Made by a program: the position numbers and the translations under genes
NCBI RefSeq assembly: GCF_000687475.1
Contig: NC_057319.1
Location: 2,108,001-2,172,000 of the forward strand
Reading direction: 5' to 3'
DNA: 64,000 bases
DNA from: Ustilaginoidea virens
Lineage: Eukaryota; Ascomycota; Sordariomycetes; Hypocreales; Clavicipitaceae
Notes under the pieces: model-generated
What the model was told of the DNA's origin: nothing
The model's database searches: none
What the model saw: only the letters and a program-made list of their open reading frames with translations
In this document: piece by piece, positions 21,290 to 34,173 of the stretch
Position numbering within the stretch: the stretch's first letter is position 1
How the letters are laid out: every line of letters starts with the position of its first letter

Positions 21290-22860
21290 CGTCTAGGGAG
21301 TAGGCATAGCAGGCGCAGACAAAGTAATAGATATCGACAGAGGGAATAAGGGCGGCATAGCATATAGCCGCCACAACCCTAATATTACGATTGCAAACAG
21401 TATACAGTATAACCAAACCGAGACCAAACCTACCTAGGGGCGGAAGCGACTAATAGCCGATATTATTATAGATTTTATAAAAGAGCTTTAGGACGATATT
21501 CCCCTAGTAGTGCTGGGAAGAATGCAAGAGGCTATAAACTTTATAGCAGAGACTGCCTAATAAGAGGCCGACCTAGGTAATATCTATACCCCTATTAGAA
21601 CCTTTATATAGACAATCGAGACTATAGTTAATAAGGCTATATAGAATCTCCTAAAACCTACTATAGCCCCTGCTATATAGGCATTTATTGCCATACGAAG
21701 ACTTATAGCCGCTATATTACCCTAATATAGCCCAGCTCCCCTTACGGTACCCCCCTATATCTACTGCGAAGTCCTTATTAAAGGAAATATTATTAGCGAA
21801 ATCCTTTAGAATTATACCCTAATCGAAATTATTAATATAATTAATAGGGCCACCGCTAAAGGAGCAGCAGTCGTAGCCTATAGGCTTTATAATAGCAATA
21901 CAATTATTACCTTTAAAGAAGAAAAAGCGAAATATACTATAGATATAACCTAGGTATGCCCTACCTTTAGCTAAGAGGCGGAACCTAACTAATACTTATT
22001 TAGTATTATTATTAAAAGCTTCCCAATCTATTATACTACGAATGCCGCAATAGAGGATATCCAATCGAACCTAACTAAAGCTAATAGAGAGGGCTTTATT
22101 AGGGTCTCCCCTTATTACCTTAGGGGGACTATAATATAGGCGCCCCTAATTATAGAGGTAGACTCTATTGACTTTATAAATAAGCTTTATAAAGCTAGTA
22201 TTATATACTAAGCGGAGATATTTAAAGCCGAACCTTATAACGATACTATCTACCCTTACTAATACTATAATTACTTTAAATTCGGCTATATCGCTATATA
22301 TTATATAGCAGTAGCCTACTACGGCTGGTGTAGATCTAAATGCCACCCGGATAGCGATCAAAATTGCCTAACTACTATATAGAACTAATACGAATCCTGC
22401 CTTAATTGCTATAGATCCCACCTAATATAGTCCCGCCTCTATAAAGTAGCGAATAAATAATAGGAAAAAGCTAGAAATTCCTATAGCGATAGACTAAGGC
22501 TTTTCGCCTTATATATAGTATTAGATGCTAATACTATCCTAATTATAGATCGGGGCTGCTGCTATATAGCTAGCAGATCTCCCTTATGTAAGCCCTCCCC
22601 CTAGAAATAAGGCCGACCGATAGAAAGCATTAATAAGACCCCTTATATTAAGGCCGATAGTAGTATTACTACTTTCCTCCGAGCCGCCTTTATATAAAAT
22701 TATAGTGCGACCGCGCCTGCCCTAGATGCCTAACCTATAGCTACCTCTAATATACTGCCGCTACTAACCCCCTTGCAACTATCTATATAATAATAGTCCT
22801 CTATTAGAATATATAGAAGAAAACCACCCTTATAAGACTAGCACTTTATTACTAATGCGA
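21290..22860 (+). pseudogene. LINE-1 ORF1 (Gag-like, zinc knuckle), decayed
   Basis: A frame rich in TAA/TAG stops ends with a cluster of Cys/His codons around 22325-22430 (Cys-His-Pro-Asp...Asn-Cys spacing). This suggests the CCHC knuckles usual at the ORF1 C terminus of Tad-like LINEs. The exact start is lost. Confidence 0.55.
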
Positions 22861-22879
22861 GCCTAACATTATAGCGATT

Positions 22880-25376
22880 TAAAAACCTACTACGCCTAAT
22901 TAGATCTTATTAAGCCCTAGCCTTAGAAGATATATATTAGTAGTATACAATAGGAGAATAGCAATATATATCTATAAGCGGTATAGGCTTAGTATATAGT
23001 TTAGCGAAAAAAGGACTAATTAGTATAAGATTTCCCTATTAAGTATCGATATCTATTTTATTTACTCCCTAGGCTATAAGCTAAACTAGATAACCCCTTT
23101 TATCGCGCTTATTAAGCTCCTACCCCGCCCCTATAATGCTTTTATTAGGGACTTTAATATATACTACCCTCTTTAGGATAGCCTAGACTAGACCTTACCT
23201 AATATCGATACTCTCTTTAAACTTACAATATAATAGCGGCTCAGGCTAGTCACTCCCTATAGTAAGGTAATAAGGAGGGCCCTAAGAAAGAGAAGTAATA
23301 CTATTAACTATATATAGGTTATACCGGATATTATAATTAAATATCTTAAAAATACTAATCTTACTAGGTCTGACTATATCCCCTAGTTTATATATATTAA
23401 AACCAATAACTATTATATAAAAGCTCCCCCTTTAAAGAATAATTAGAAGTCCTTTAACCGATACCTTACCTAAGCTAAAGCAAAAAACCGACTTACTATT
23501 TATTATACTAGGGCCCTACTCTACTCCCCCGCTAAGATAGATATATATACTAAATAGCTTACCGGCTAACTCTAGAGTATTACCGATATTATAGCACTAA
23601 AGAGGGCACTTAAAGCTCCTAGTATAGAGCCTTAGTAGAACTCCCGCGCTAAGATAGCCTAAATAGTAGCAAAAAAAGCCTACCGAAAATAGGCAGTATA
23701 CTATACCCTAGAGAACCTTAGTGCTACCTAAGAAGCGGGAGTAACTTAGTCTTATATTATTTAAAAGGAATAGCACTAATTATAGCAAGAGGCCCTTAAT
23801 AAAGTAATTATATAGAATGCCGACCTATAGTCTCTAGAGAAATAGGCTTGCTTATATAGTAGCCTCCTGCCTAAATTAAGAGAGATCCCCCCGCTAAAAT
23901 AAAGCGGTCTAAGCCTAAAGGTAATAATATATAAAGAAAAGGCATAAGTATTTACCTAATAGTTCTTCCCTATCTCCTAGGCTACTTATAACGATATCCC
24001 CGACCTAATATTCCCTTAGCTTACTACTACTATATTCCCCTCTATAGACTTCTTTACCTATAAAGAGGTACGCACTATATTATGCAATATAGTAGGCTAG
24101 AAAGCATTAAGCCCTAATAGGCTCCCGGTAGGATTCCTTAAAGTATATAGCCCTCTACTCGTTTAAACCCTAATATATCTCTTTAACGAAATATACTGCA
24201 TTAGGTATTACCTAGCTTAATTCCGGGAGGCTAGAGTAGTAATATTATAGAAGTTTAGAAAAAAGCCTAAAGAATACTTAAAGGTAAAAAGATAAAGACT
24301 AATATTATTACTTAACCTAATAGGGAAGGTTATAAAAGCCGTGGTTATAAGGCGGCTTACTACTGCCCTTAAAGAGGGTAACCTTTTTCTAGATCTTTAA
24401 ATAAATAATAGGGTAAACCGGTCAACTAATATAGCACTAAATATGCTAATAGAGATTATTCATACGATTTAGCACTATAATAGGATCGCCTCGCTCCTTT
24501 AACTAAATATATTAGTAGTATTCGATATAATTAATTATACCTGCCTTATCTACCTACTCCTTAATAAAGGGCTCCCGCTATAGCTTGCAGTATAGGTATA
24601 CAGCTTTACCGATTTGCAAATAGTATAGATCTACTTTAAGGGATAGCTTATAGAGAAATTGCCGATTACTACTAAGGTACTATAAGGGTCCCCCTTCTCT
24701 TTTATCCTCTTCCTTATTTATATTACGCCGCTCTATAAAAGGCTGCAAAAGGTAGCCTTAACTATTATATTAAGCTTTACTAATAATATAAATATTATAG
24801 CCTATAGGAGAGATATAGGGGAGATAAAGGCGCTACTCGAGAAAGCGTAGCTTATCTATAATAGCTAGTCTAAGTAAGCTAGACTTAATTTTAACCCCGG
24901 TAAAAGCGAGCTTATTTACTTTACCTATATATATAAGGCAGATGAGACCGTAATACAGCTTAAGACTATAATAATCTAGCCGAAGTAGTATACTAGATTC
25001 CTAAGAGTTAAAATCCACTATAAGCTAAAATAGAGGGAATACTATATTAAAATTATAAAGAAACTTAAGTAGTAGTAACTCGCACTTATAGTAATAGCGG
25101 CTTTAACCTAGGGCTGCTAATACCGGGAAGCATGCCTAGTCTATATATAGGTTATCTAGACCTTTATTGCCTTTAGCGTAGGGGTATAGTATACCCCTAC
25201 CGCCCCTAGAGGGGTAGCGAAAGGTATCGCAAAATCCCTAGCTATAGAATAATCAGCCTGCCTCTATATAATTACTAAGGCCTTTAAGGCTATACTGCTA
25301 GATACCCTTAAGATTAAGGCGGCTATACCCCTAATTAACCTCTATTTTAACTATATCTATTAGTAGTTCCTTAAAA
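22880..25376 (+). pseudogene. LINE-1 ORF2, endonuclease and reverse transcriptase part
   Basis: The endonuclease motif reads RDFNIYYPL followed by TAG at 23147-23175, where GDFN.HHPLW is expected (GGG to AGG and TGG to TAG). The RT finger motif KPKEYLKVKR, a stop, then RLILLLNLIGKV, is at about 24250-24320. The GSPFSFILFLIYITPL block is near 24687-24730. The catalytic FADD reads FTNN at 24776-24787. ORF2 continues after LINE-2 with its C-terminal region (from 31989). Confidence 0.8.
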
Positions 25377-25499
25377 AAAAAAAACTCTTCGCGATTTCGC
25401 CCGCACCTAGGTAGCAGCACGGAACCGCCTCTAAAATCAATTCTAATAATCCTAATCGCTTCCTCTCGTCCGTTTACCCCCCTCGCCTATAGCGCATCG

Positions 25500-27180
25500 C
25501 ATCTAAGGAGTAGGCACAGCAGGCATAAATAAAGTAATAGATATCGACAGAGGGAATAGGGGCGGTATTACATATAACCGCCACAACCCTACCACTACAA
25601 TCGCAAATAGCATACAGTATAACTAGACTAAAACCAAGCCTGCCTAGGAGTAGAAGCGACCTACTACCGTTATAATTAAAGAATCGATAAAAGAGCTCTA
25701 GGATTATATCCCCCTAGCGGTGCTAAGACAAGTGCGAGAAATTATAGAAATCGTAGCTAATACGGCCCGCAGTAAGGCCACCCTAGACCCTATCGGCACC
25801 CTTACCGATATAATTTCGAAGACTATCGAAAAAGCTATTAAATCGGCCCTCTAAGATATCCCGAAACAGGCGCTAGCTACCACCTAGGCAAATATTACAG
25901 CATGAGGACATACTGCTACTACTATACCACCCCAACACACTATCGCTCCCCTTCCAGTCCCGCTATATATCTATAGGGAAATTTTAATTAAAGGCAATAG
26001 TATTAGCGAGGTTCTATACAACCAAATACCGGTCGAAATTATAAATGCTATTAATAGAGCTACTACTAGGAATACTATAGTCGCAGCATATAGGCTATAT
26101 AGTAGCGATACTATCGTTACCTTTATAGAAGAAGTAGTAAAAAGTCTTATTGCCGATACGATTTAGGTCTGACCTACCTTTAGGCAGGAGGCAGAACTAA
26201 ACCAATGCTTATTCAGTCTTATTATTAAGAATTTCCCTACTAGCTATATAGCGAATATCGCAACTAAAGAAATCTATTAAAACTTTACTAAAGTAAATAG
26301 AGAAGGCTTTATTAAAGCCTCCCCCCGCCGCCTATATAGGACCGCTATGCGTACGCCCTTAATTATAGGCGTAAATTCTATTAACCTCGCCAATAAGCTC
26401 TATAAATCTAATATTATCTATTAAGCAGAGATATTCAAAGCTGAACCTTATAATAACGCCCTACACCCCAAATAGTGCTATAACTGCTTTAAGTTTGGAT
26501 ATATTGCGGCCTACTATATAGCGGCCCTGCGGTGCGGCCGATATAGTACGGAAAGGCACCCAGAAGGGGAGCAGGCCTGCCTAATAGTCTCCTATAGATA
26601 AAGGGAGTTATACCTTAATTATAAAGGCCTATACCTAGTATAGTCCCGCCTCTATAGAACCTTAAATAAGTAGTAGGAGTCAGCTAGGAATTCTTATATT
26701 AGCCGACCTAGGCTCTTTATAGCGCCTCCTATAATATCTATAAATGCTACTCCTATTATAGAATAGAACTAATATAAAGCAGCTAGCGCCTCGCCCCTAA
26801 GGGAACTAATTAAGTATATTATCTTAAAAAGATCCTCCCTATATAAATATAGCCGCTACCTTAGCCGAGGGGGCTCTATCTCTAGAGGAATATTTAACGC
26901 TAGACTAAATTATACCTTTATTACATTCTTATAACCGGTCCTAATATTAAGATAGATTAGGACCCTATTGGCCCTAGAGCCTGCACTTACTCCGGCCCTA
27001 ACCTCTACCTCTACCGTAACTACCGATATACCGCCGCTACTAACCCCTATGTACCTATCTATATAATATCAATCCTCTACTAAAATATATAGAAGAAAAC
27101 CTCCCTTATATAAATAGCACTTTGCCACTAAAGCGAACCTAATATTATAGCGATCTAAGAACCTGCTGCGCTTAGCCGCG
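25500..27180 (+). pseudogene. LINE-2 ORF1 (Gag-like), decayed
   Basis: Collinear with LINE-1 ORF1. A Cys/His-rich end near 26470-26590 (Cys-Tyr-Asn-Cys-Phe-Lys-Phe-Gly-Tyr pattern, then GH and C positions) matches a CCHC knuckle. Multiple TAA/TAG stops are present. Confidence 0.55.
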
Positions 27181-27189
27181 CCCTACCGA

Positions 27190-30100
27190 GCCTAAGCCTT
27201 AATAAATACATATTAATAGCCTATAGCAAACAAGCGGCAATATATATCTATAAGCGGTATGGTCCCAGTATATAGACTACTAAGAAAGGACCTAATTAAT
27301 ATAAAGTCCGCCTCTTTAAAACCGATATTTACTCTATCTACTCCTTAGGCTATAAATATAATTAGACCACCCCCTTTATAGACCTTATAAGGCTCCCGCC
27401 CCAACCTTAAAATACATTCATCGGGGACTTTAATATATACTATCCCTTATAGGATAGCCTGGATAGAACCTTACTTAGTATTAATACCCTCTTTAACCTT
27501 ATAATGTAGTAGAGACTCAGCCTAGCGACCCCCCGCGGCGAAATTATATAGTAAGCGCCAAATAAAAGAAATAGCACTATAGACCATACCTAGGTTATAT
27601 AAGACCTTACTATTAAGTACCTCGGCAATATAAACCTTGCTAGGTCTAACTATATCCTATAGCTTATCTATATCGATACTAGCAACCTATAAGCCGCTAA
27701 AGCCTACTTAAAAAATAGCTAGAAATCCCTTAACCGATACCTCGTTTAGATAAAAGCTAAAAACCACCTTACGCCTACTGCTACCGCGGCCCCGCTTAGC
27801 TCTCCTAAAGAAATAGATATATATACCGAATAGCTCACTTACTAACTCTAAAAAATTATAGATATTATAGCCCTAAAGAAAACCCCTAGGGCTCCTGCTA
27901 TAGAACTATAGTAGAATAACCGTATAAAAATAGCCGCTATTGCCGCAAAAAAAGTATACCGGAAGTAGGCAGCATACTATACCCCTAAAAACTATAGGGC
28001 CGCTTAAGATATAAGAGCTACCTAAACCCGGGTCGTATAAGAAAAGCGATAATACTCCTAAAGAGAGGCATTAAGGAAAGCTATAATATAGAATATAGAC
28101 CTTTAGTCCCTAGAATAATAGGCTAGACTATATAGTAGCCTCCCCCCAAGTCTAAGGAGATCCCACTACTTAAATATACTAGCCCTAGCTACCCTTTAGT
28201 AATTATATATAGCAAAAAAGTATAGGTCTTCGCTTAATATTTCTTCCCCTAATCCTATATAATATTTAAGGATATACTGGACCCGACCTTTTTTTAACTT
28301 ACTAATATAAAATTCCTACCGTATAAGAGATTTATATATAAAAAGGTCTATACCGCCTTTTACTATATAGCTAGCTGGAAGGCCCCTAGACTAGACGGGC
28401 TACCTATAGGATTTCTTAAGGCATACGGCCCCCCCTTAATTACAGCTTTTACCTACCTTCTCAATAAGTCCTACTGCACTAAGTACTACCTAGCTTAATT
28501 CCGGGAGGCCTATATAATTATACTAAAAAAGCTAGGAAAAAAACTAAAGGAATACTCTAAAATAGGAGGCTAAAGACCGATATCTTTATTTAACCTAACT
28601 AGTAAAGTCCTAAAAGCTATAATAGTATACCGGCTTACTACCGCCCTTAAAGAGGGCAACCTACTCCTAGACCTTTAGATAGGAAATAAAGCTAATCGTT
28701 CTATAAATATAGCCTTTAGTACTTTTATAGAAATAGTTTGTACGATATAGTACTATAGCGGGATCGCCTCGCTCCTTTAGCTTAATATATCTATAGCTTT
28801 TAATATAGTAAATTATATTCGACTTACCTACTTACTCTTAGAAAAAGGATTACCGCTATAGATTACAATATAAATCTATAGCTTTACCGACTCTCGTATA
28901 GTATAAATTCACTTTAAGGGCAAATTAACTAATAACCTACTTATTACCGCTAGGGTCTTATAAAGGTCCCCCCTCTTTTTTATCCTCTTTTTAATCTATA
29001 TTATACTACTCTATAAGAGGCTTAAAAAAGTAGCTTCTATTATTACTCTAGGGTTTATAAATAATACTAATATTATAGTATATAAAAGGAGTATAAAAAA
29101 GACTTAAACCCTACTCGAAAAGGCGTAAATAATCTATAAAAAGTAGTCTAAATAAATTAGGCTTAATTTTAACCTAAGGAAGAGTAAGCTTATTTATTTT
29201 ATATATACCTATAAGGCAGATAAGACGCTAATCCGACTCGAGACCGCAATAATTTAGCTAAAATAGCACGCCTATTTCCTAGGGGTTAAAATCCACTAAA
29301 AACTTTAGTAGCATAAATACTACGCAAAAATAGCTAAAAAGCTCGAGCGGTAGCGACTCGCCCTTATAGCAATAGTAGCCTCTATATAGGGATATCAATA
29401 TAGGGAGGCCCGATTAGTCTATATATAGATTATTCGCACTATTATCGCCTTTAGCGTAGGAGTTTAATATACCCCTATTGCCCCTAGTAGGGTAGCGAAA
29501 GGTATTATAAAATTACTAACTATAGAATAATTATCTTACCTTCGAATTATTATTAAGGCCTTTAAGGCTATACTAATAGATATCCTTAAGACTAAGGCAG
29601 TTATACTACCTATCGACTTATATTTAAACTATATCCGCTAGCAATTCTTAGAAAGGATAGTAAAAACTAGGATAGCTAAGCGAATTAACTACGCCTCTAC
29701 TATAGTAATAGCGATATTCTAATACTATTAGTAGAGTAATTATAAAAGACCTTAAATATATATCCTATTCCTAGAACTCGACTTATAGTAGCTAATAGCC
29801 GAGGAATGCCTAGCAAAAAAGTAGCTTACTAAATAGTCTAAATACTAAGCCGCCGCAAAAGCAAGATAGTAGTAGTATAGGCCTATAGTAGCAAAGAGGG
29901 CCTTAGACTTCTAATCTATAGCTATAATAATTTAGCTCTATAATAGCCTCTTTAAATATAAATCGGCTATACTTACCTAGCTTTATATAGAAAAGATCGG
30001 ATTAAACTCCTTCCTCTATTAGCGCTAAGTCCCTATTATACCCTTGCCTCTCTGCCGATATAGAAAGGCCCCTAAAGACTATTATTACCTAATCCTCTTT

Positions 30101-30320
30101 TGCTTAAAATATAGACAATAGTATTAATAGCTATATAAGACCGGCCTAAGCCTTTTCTAAGACTGCTAAAGGATCTCTATTGCCTTTAATAAGCTAAGCC
30201 TCGCCTACTAACTTATATATTAGATCTTTAGCTTTAACCGCCTTAATTAATTCTAGCTCGCTTAATTACTCTAATAACCCGCCCCTATAAAGGCATTAGG
30301 CCGACCCCGACCGCCTAATA
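27190..30320 (+). pseudogene. LINE-2 ORF2 (endonuclease, RT, RNase H region, C-terminal Cys region)
   Basis: The endonuclease motif GDFN is intact at 27423-27434, followed by IYYPL and a stop. The RT finger motif RPISLFNL is at about 28560-28610. The catalytic FADD reads FINN at 29054-29065. A decayed RNase H-like stretch follows (about 29400-29750), and then a Cys-containing C-terminal block, FLYQR..VPIIPLPLCRY, around 30010-30110. The stops are TAA/TAG at probable Gln and Trp positions. Confidence 0.78.
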
Positions 30321-30426
30321 CCGCCCCTAATATCTAATAATAATATCCCAATGCAAGAAAGAGGAGATATAGTAGGTAGATAAATGCGATCAATTCTTAG
30401 CTACTCTAAAGCTATAATATTAATAT

Positions 30427-30540
30427 TAGAGCCCCCCTCCCCCCCCCCCTCCCCCTCCCCCGCCGGCCCCTATAGTAGCCCCCCCTCCCTCTCCCCCCTC
30501 TCCCCCTCCCCCTCTACCGCCCTTTTCTGCCCCTAAAAGA
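30427..30540. repeat. C-rich low-complexity tract in LINE-2
   Basis: Long C runs are broken by single T, G or A. The equivalent tract in LINE-1 is 32768-32880. It follows ORF2 and is probably part of the 3' region. Confidence 0.8.
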
Positions 30541-31144
30541 TAAATAGCTCTAATATAGCCTAAATGCCCTCTAATAATTCTACCTTATACTCCTTAAGGT
30601 CTAATGCCTCTTAGGTTACCTTAAAAGCGATACTCCCCCCTACTATTACTACTACTACCGCCACCTTCCCCCTACCGTAAATAGTTAATACCTACCGCAC
30701 CCTTAATTAGAGGGCGTAATAATTATCGACCTATCTATATTAGCACCTATCCTATATAGTCCCTATACCTTATATATACCTCCCCCCTGTGGCTAGTACC
30801 TCTTAGGCACCTAAAAGGGTATAAATAGACTCCTAGTTCTTAAGAGTCTATTTAAGAGGTTAGTAGGTCTTCCCTACCGTAGTATATGCAAAATATACTG
30901 CCTTAGGCCCTATACGGTATTATACTATATTACTATCGTTCGAATGCTAGTTAGATTAAGGTTTAATCGGTTAGATCTTACCTTATTAAGAGTAGTAATA
31001 ATATTCGGGGTCTTTAGCTTATATTAGGTAAAGGTCGTAAGGCTAGCCTTATAGCTCGCTAGGCTAATAATAACAGGTTAGTAATATTAGTATAGTAGGA
31101 GCAGGTAATACCCACCCCTTTATCTAAAAATACTGACTTTTTCG

Positions 31145-31265
31145 GCATATTACTGCTATTATTATTATTGCTATTGCTATAGCTATTGCTGCTGCTGCTG
31201 TTACTACTACTAATGCTATTACTACCGCTATCGCTAATGCTAATGCTACTGCTATTATTACCGCC
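31145..31265. repeat. Trinucleotide-rich tract in the LINE-2 3' region
   Basis: A run of GCT, ATT, ACT and GCC triplets. The matching tract in LINE-1 (33495-33560) and LINE-3 (42725-42800) lies inside the antisense open frames listed below. LINE-2 lacks that frame. Confidence 0.7.
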
Positions 31266-31988
31266 CTACCGTATAGGTTAACATTATCCCCGCAGCACCA
31301 GAGAATAGGGCTTAAGGGGATTATATATAGAAAAATAATAGTTATATAGAAAGGAAGAAAAAGGGATTAAAAAGTCGGGGGGTACCTATACCTTTATATC
31401 TTCGCCCGATTAAAGGCCCCTACGCCCTCTCTTTATACTTAGCTCACCCTAACCCCTAACTTAATACCGCTTGCCTTCCGCTAAATACCCCCCCTATAGC
31501 CGATTCGCCGCCGATATGGCCCCAATAATAGAAAATTCCCTTACTCTTACTCTAATACCCCCGCGCGATATATATGCCGCGCAGCCGGCGCGTATACCGT
31601 ACAGCTGGCGCTACCCCGCTTATATAACCTCTACTTCACTTTCGATTTATAGCGCACCAACCTAAGGCTACCTCTCCCCTATAGATACTAGACCTACCTT
31701 TTTCCGGACCTATTTTCTCTAGATCACTCTCGTACTCTTCCTAGCACTACTGCTAGGTACGATCCTAAGCGATAGCGTACCCACCTTTCTTATATGCTAG
31801 AAACCTGTCGGCCCCCCCGGGGGCCCAACTCCCCAGTCGTTATAATTATACTAGCAGGAAGGGTTTTCCCCCCGGACCTTGGGTTTTTCCCTTCCGGATT
31901 ATTTGCCGGAGTACTAAATAGGCAATTCTAGCTTAGAATAGCCCCCTAGAGTAATTTAATAATAATAATAATTAGTAGTTCCTTAAAA

Positions 31989-34159
31989 GAATAAAAAAGA
32001 TAGGTATAACTAATAAAATTAACTGTATATTAATAGCGGTAGTAGTAATACTCTAATGCTAGCGAAGGAAGGGTTACTAAAGACCCCTAGCCTATATACT
32101 ATTCCCCGATCCTAACCCTAGCTAGCTCCCGGCTAAAAAGTAATTAGTAAAAGATTAGTATAACTAATAATAAAGCAATCGGGCAGTAGTAAAGGCGAGA
32201 TACCCCTAGTATAAGACCCTAGCGGCCGAAAAGGTATTAAACTTCTAATCTATAGTGAAAATAACCTGACTATACGAAGGTCTATAGAAGTATAAATTAG
32301 CAATATTTACCTAATTCTATATAGAAAAAATCGGCCTTAATTCCTTTTTCTACCTCTAATAAGTTCCCTTAGTACTATTACCTCTCTACTGCTATAGGGA
32401 AGGCCTAGAAGACCTCTATTATATTATCCTCTTTTATCTAAAGTACTATAGATAAAGGCGTATACTCCTTAGGCTTAGTCCTAGCCCTAGCTTACTTTAC
32501 AACCGATATAGTATATCTATTGCACTTAATAAATTATATTTTATATAAATAATTACTCGCTAAATACTTAATATCGACCGATTTAACTAATTCTAGCTCG
32601 CCTAATCCCTCTAATATAGTATAGCTAGAAGCACTACTAAATACCTCCGTATAGCCCCTATATAATATTTATAGTAATCCCATAATAGGAACGAGGTGCA
32701 CTAGGAATAAGTAAATCTCTTAGGCCCTACGGGCCGAAACTAGTTAATAGTTATTATATTAGCAATAGGGGCACTCTCCCCCCCCTCCCCCCTTTTGCCC
32801 TCCCTACTATTCTCCCCCCTTTTATCCCTAGTCTACTCCCCTTCTAAAGCCTCCCCCCCCTCCTTTTAGGCTAGGAAAACCTATAACGATATAGCGATAT
32901 CCTTTTAGGTATAGGCCTATTATTCTAAGGTAAAGACTTTCCTCTCTTTAAAGTCTAATATCTCTTAAATTACCCTAGAAGCGCTAAGGCCCCCTACCGC
33001 TGCCGCTACTACTACTACTGCCGCCTAACTATACCCTTAAAAGGCGGATGCCTATTTAGCCCTCTGCTAGAGGGCCTTATAGTTATCTACCTAAAGCTAA
33101 AAATAGTTAGCCGGTAGCCTATACTATATATGAATTAAAAACGCACTTCTATCCCTCTAGTAATAGTCTCTTATATATCTAGGAGCTCTTATATTAGGAC
33201 CTAGTTTTTAGGGGTCCTCTCTAGGGGTATATATATCTTGCCTATAAGGGTATAGGGATAGTAGGCCGCACCAATCCCTACCTATATTAGCTTTACTAGA
33301 GAGCGGGTATAACCCAATCTATACCTTATTAACTATAGCATTAATGCTTGGGATCCTCCGAGTGCATTAGATATAGCCCGTAAGGCTATATATATAGTTC
33401 TCCGGGCTATATTATAAGGGTTAGCTGCGGTCCCGCCGCGTATAAGACCTATACTTACCCCCTTATCTAGTATCGCCGACCGCTTAAGCATTTTCGTTAC
33501 TATTATTTTTATTATTACTGGTATTATTATTATTACTATTATTGCTATTGCTGCTGCCATACTACTAATAGGGTTAGTACCGGCCCCATACCGCGATAGA
33601 GGGGTTATTATATACCTTGAAATTAGCGCTATAAAGGAAAAAAAGAAAAGAAGAAAAGGCATTAAATCGGGGGGTATCGCTAACCTATATACTAATATAG
33701 TGCCTAAGGCTGCCCGCTTCAACCTTCAGAATTAGCTTACTTCCTCTTCTGACCTAAAAATTAATATATACCGAGAAGCACCCGGGCTACTATAGATGCG
33801 TGCCCGGCGAGAATACGCCTACTGTAAGCGCGCTATTAGCCCTACCCCCCTAGCTTTACCCTCCTTTTACTTCTCACCCAATAAGATTACCGACCTAAAC
33901 CCAATATTCTAGGACTTCTCGCTTACACTCTTCCTATGCAATTCCGCTAGATATAGTCCTAAGCGGTTGCGCACCCTACTTTCTTACGCATTAGATACCT
34001 GCTGCCCCCGATGCAGGGCGATAAAAAGCAGAAATCAAGAAAGTAAGAAGGGTTTTCCTCCCGGCTACTGGGTTTTTCCCTTTCCGAATTATCTATATAG
34101 AAGTACTAGATAGGTTATTTAGCTTTAAATAGCCTCTAGCGTAATTTAATAATAATAAT
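31989..34159 (+). mobile_element. LINE-1, 3' part
   Basis: It continues ORF2 C-terminal sequence (to about 32660), then the C-rich tract (32768-32880) and the 3' untranslated region, ending in TAATAATAATA. The last 110 bp (GAAGGGTTTTCCTCCCGG, GGGTTTTTCCC, TAGCGTAATTTAATAATA) are well conserved with LINE-2, LINE-3 and the fragment at 54750-55216. Confidence 0.85.
33333..33722 (-). other. Open reading frame antisense to LINE-1, shared with LINE-3
   Basis: A 129-codon ATG-to-stop frame on the strand opposite to LINE-1. Its translation has a hydrophobic stretch (AAAIAIIVIIIIPVII) coded by the triplet tract and a C-terminal block ANPYNIARRTIYIALRAISN. The corresponding frame in LINE-3 (42647-42961) is also open and about 75-80 percent similar by eye. 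Whether it is translated is unknown. It may stay open by chance because RIP sites are few in this low-complexity part. Confidence 0.4.
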
Positions 34160-34173
34160 AATACCTCTAACGT

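Larger units (their letters stand above)
25377..31970 (+). mobile_element. LINE-2, non-LTR retrotransposon inserted in LINE-1
   Basis: The target duplication ATTAGTAGTTCCTTAAAA lies at 25359-25376 and 31971-31988 (18 bp, partly overlapping the A run). The 5' end is poly-A then CTCTTCGCGATTTCGCCCGC, and the 3' tail is AATAATAATAAT. It is a full-length copy (6594 bp) of the LINE-1 family. It is the innermost element of the nest and therefore inserted after LINE-1. Confidence 0.9.
21167..34159 (+). mobile_element. LINE-1, non-LTR retrotransposon (Tad-like), split by LINE-2
   Basis: It is inserted in gypsy-1 gag with a 14-bp target duplication, AATACCTCTAACGT, at 21153-21166 and 34160-34173. It starts with a run of nine A, then CTTTCGCGATTTCGCCCGC, and ends in a TAATAATAATA tail. 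Its own length is about 6.4 kb (21167-25376 plus 31989-34159). The arrangement is ORF1, ORF2 and a long 3' region, as in the Tad/MGR583 group of fungal LINEs. The group name is an inference from motifs and tail type. Confidence 0.88.

Noticed and set aside
22146..22361. Minus-strand frame of 71 codons
   Set aside because: It is a shadow of the LINE-1 ORF1 zinc-knuckle region on the other strand.
30427..30540. C-rich tract as a telomere-like or CRISPR-like array
   Set aside because: There is no regular unit or spacer structure. It is low-complexity sequence in the LINE 3' region, repeated in LINE-1.
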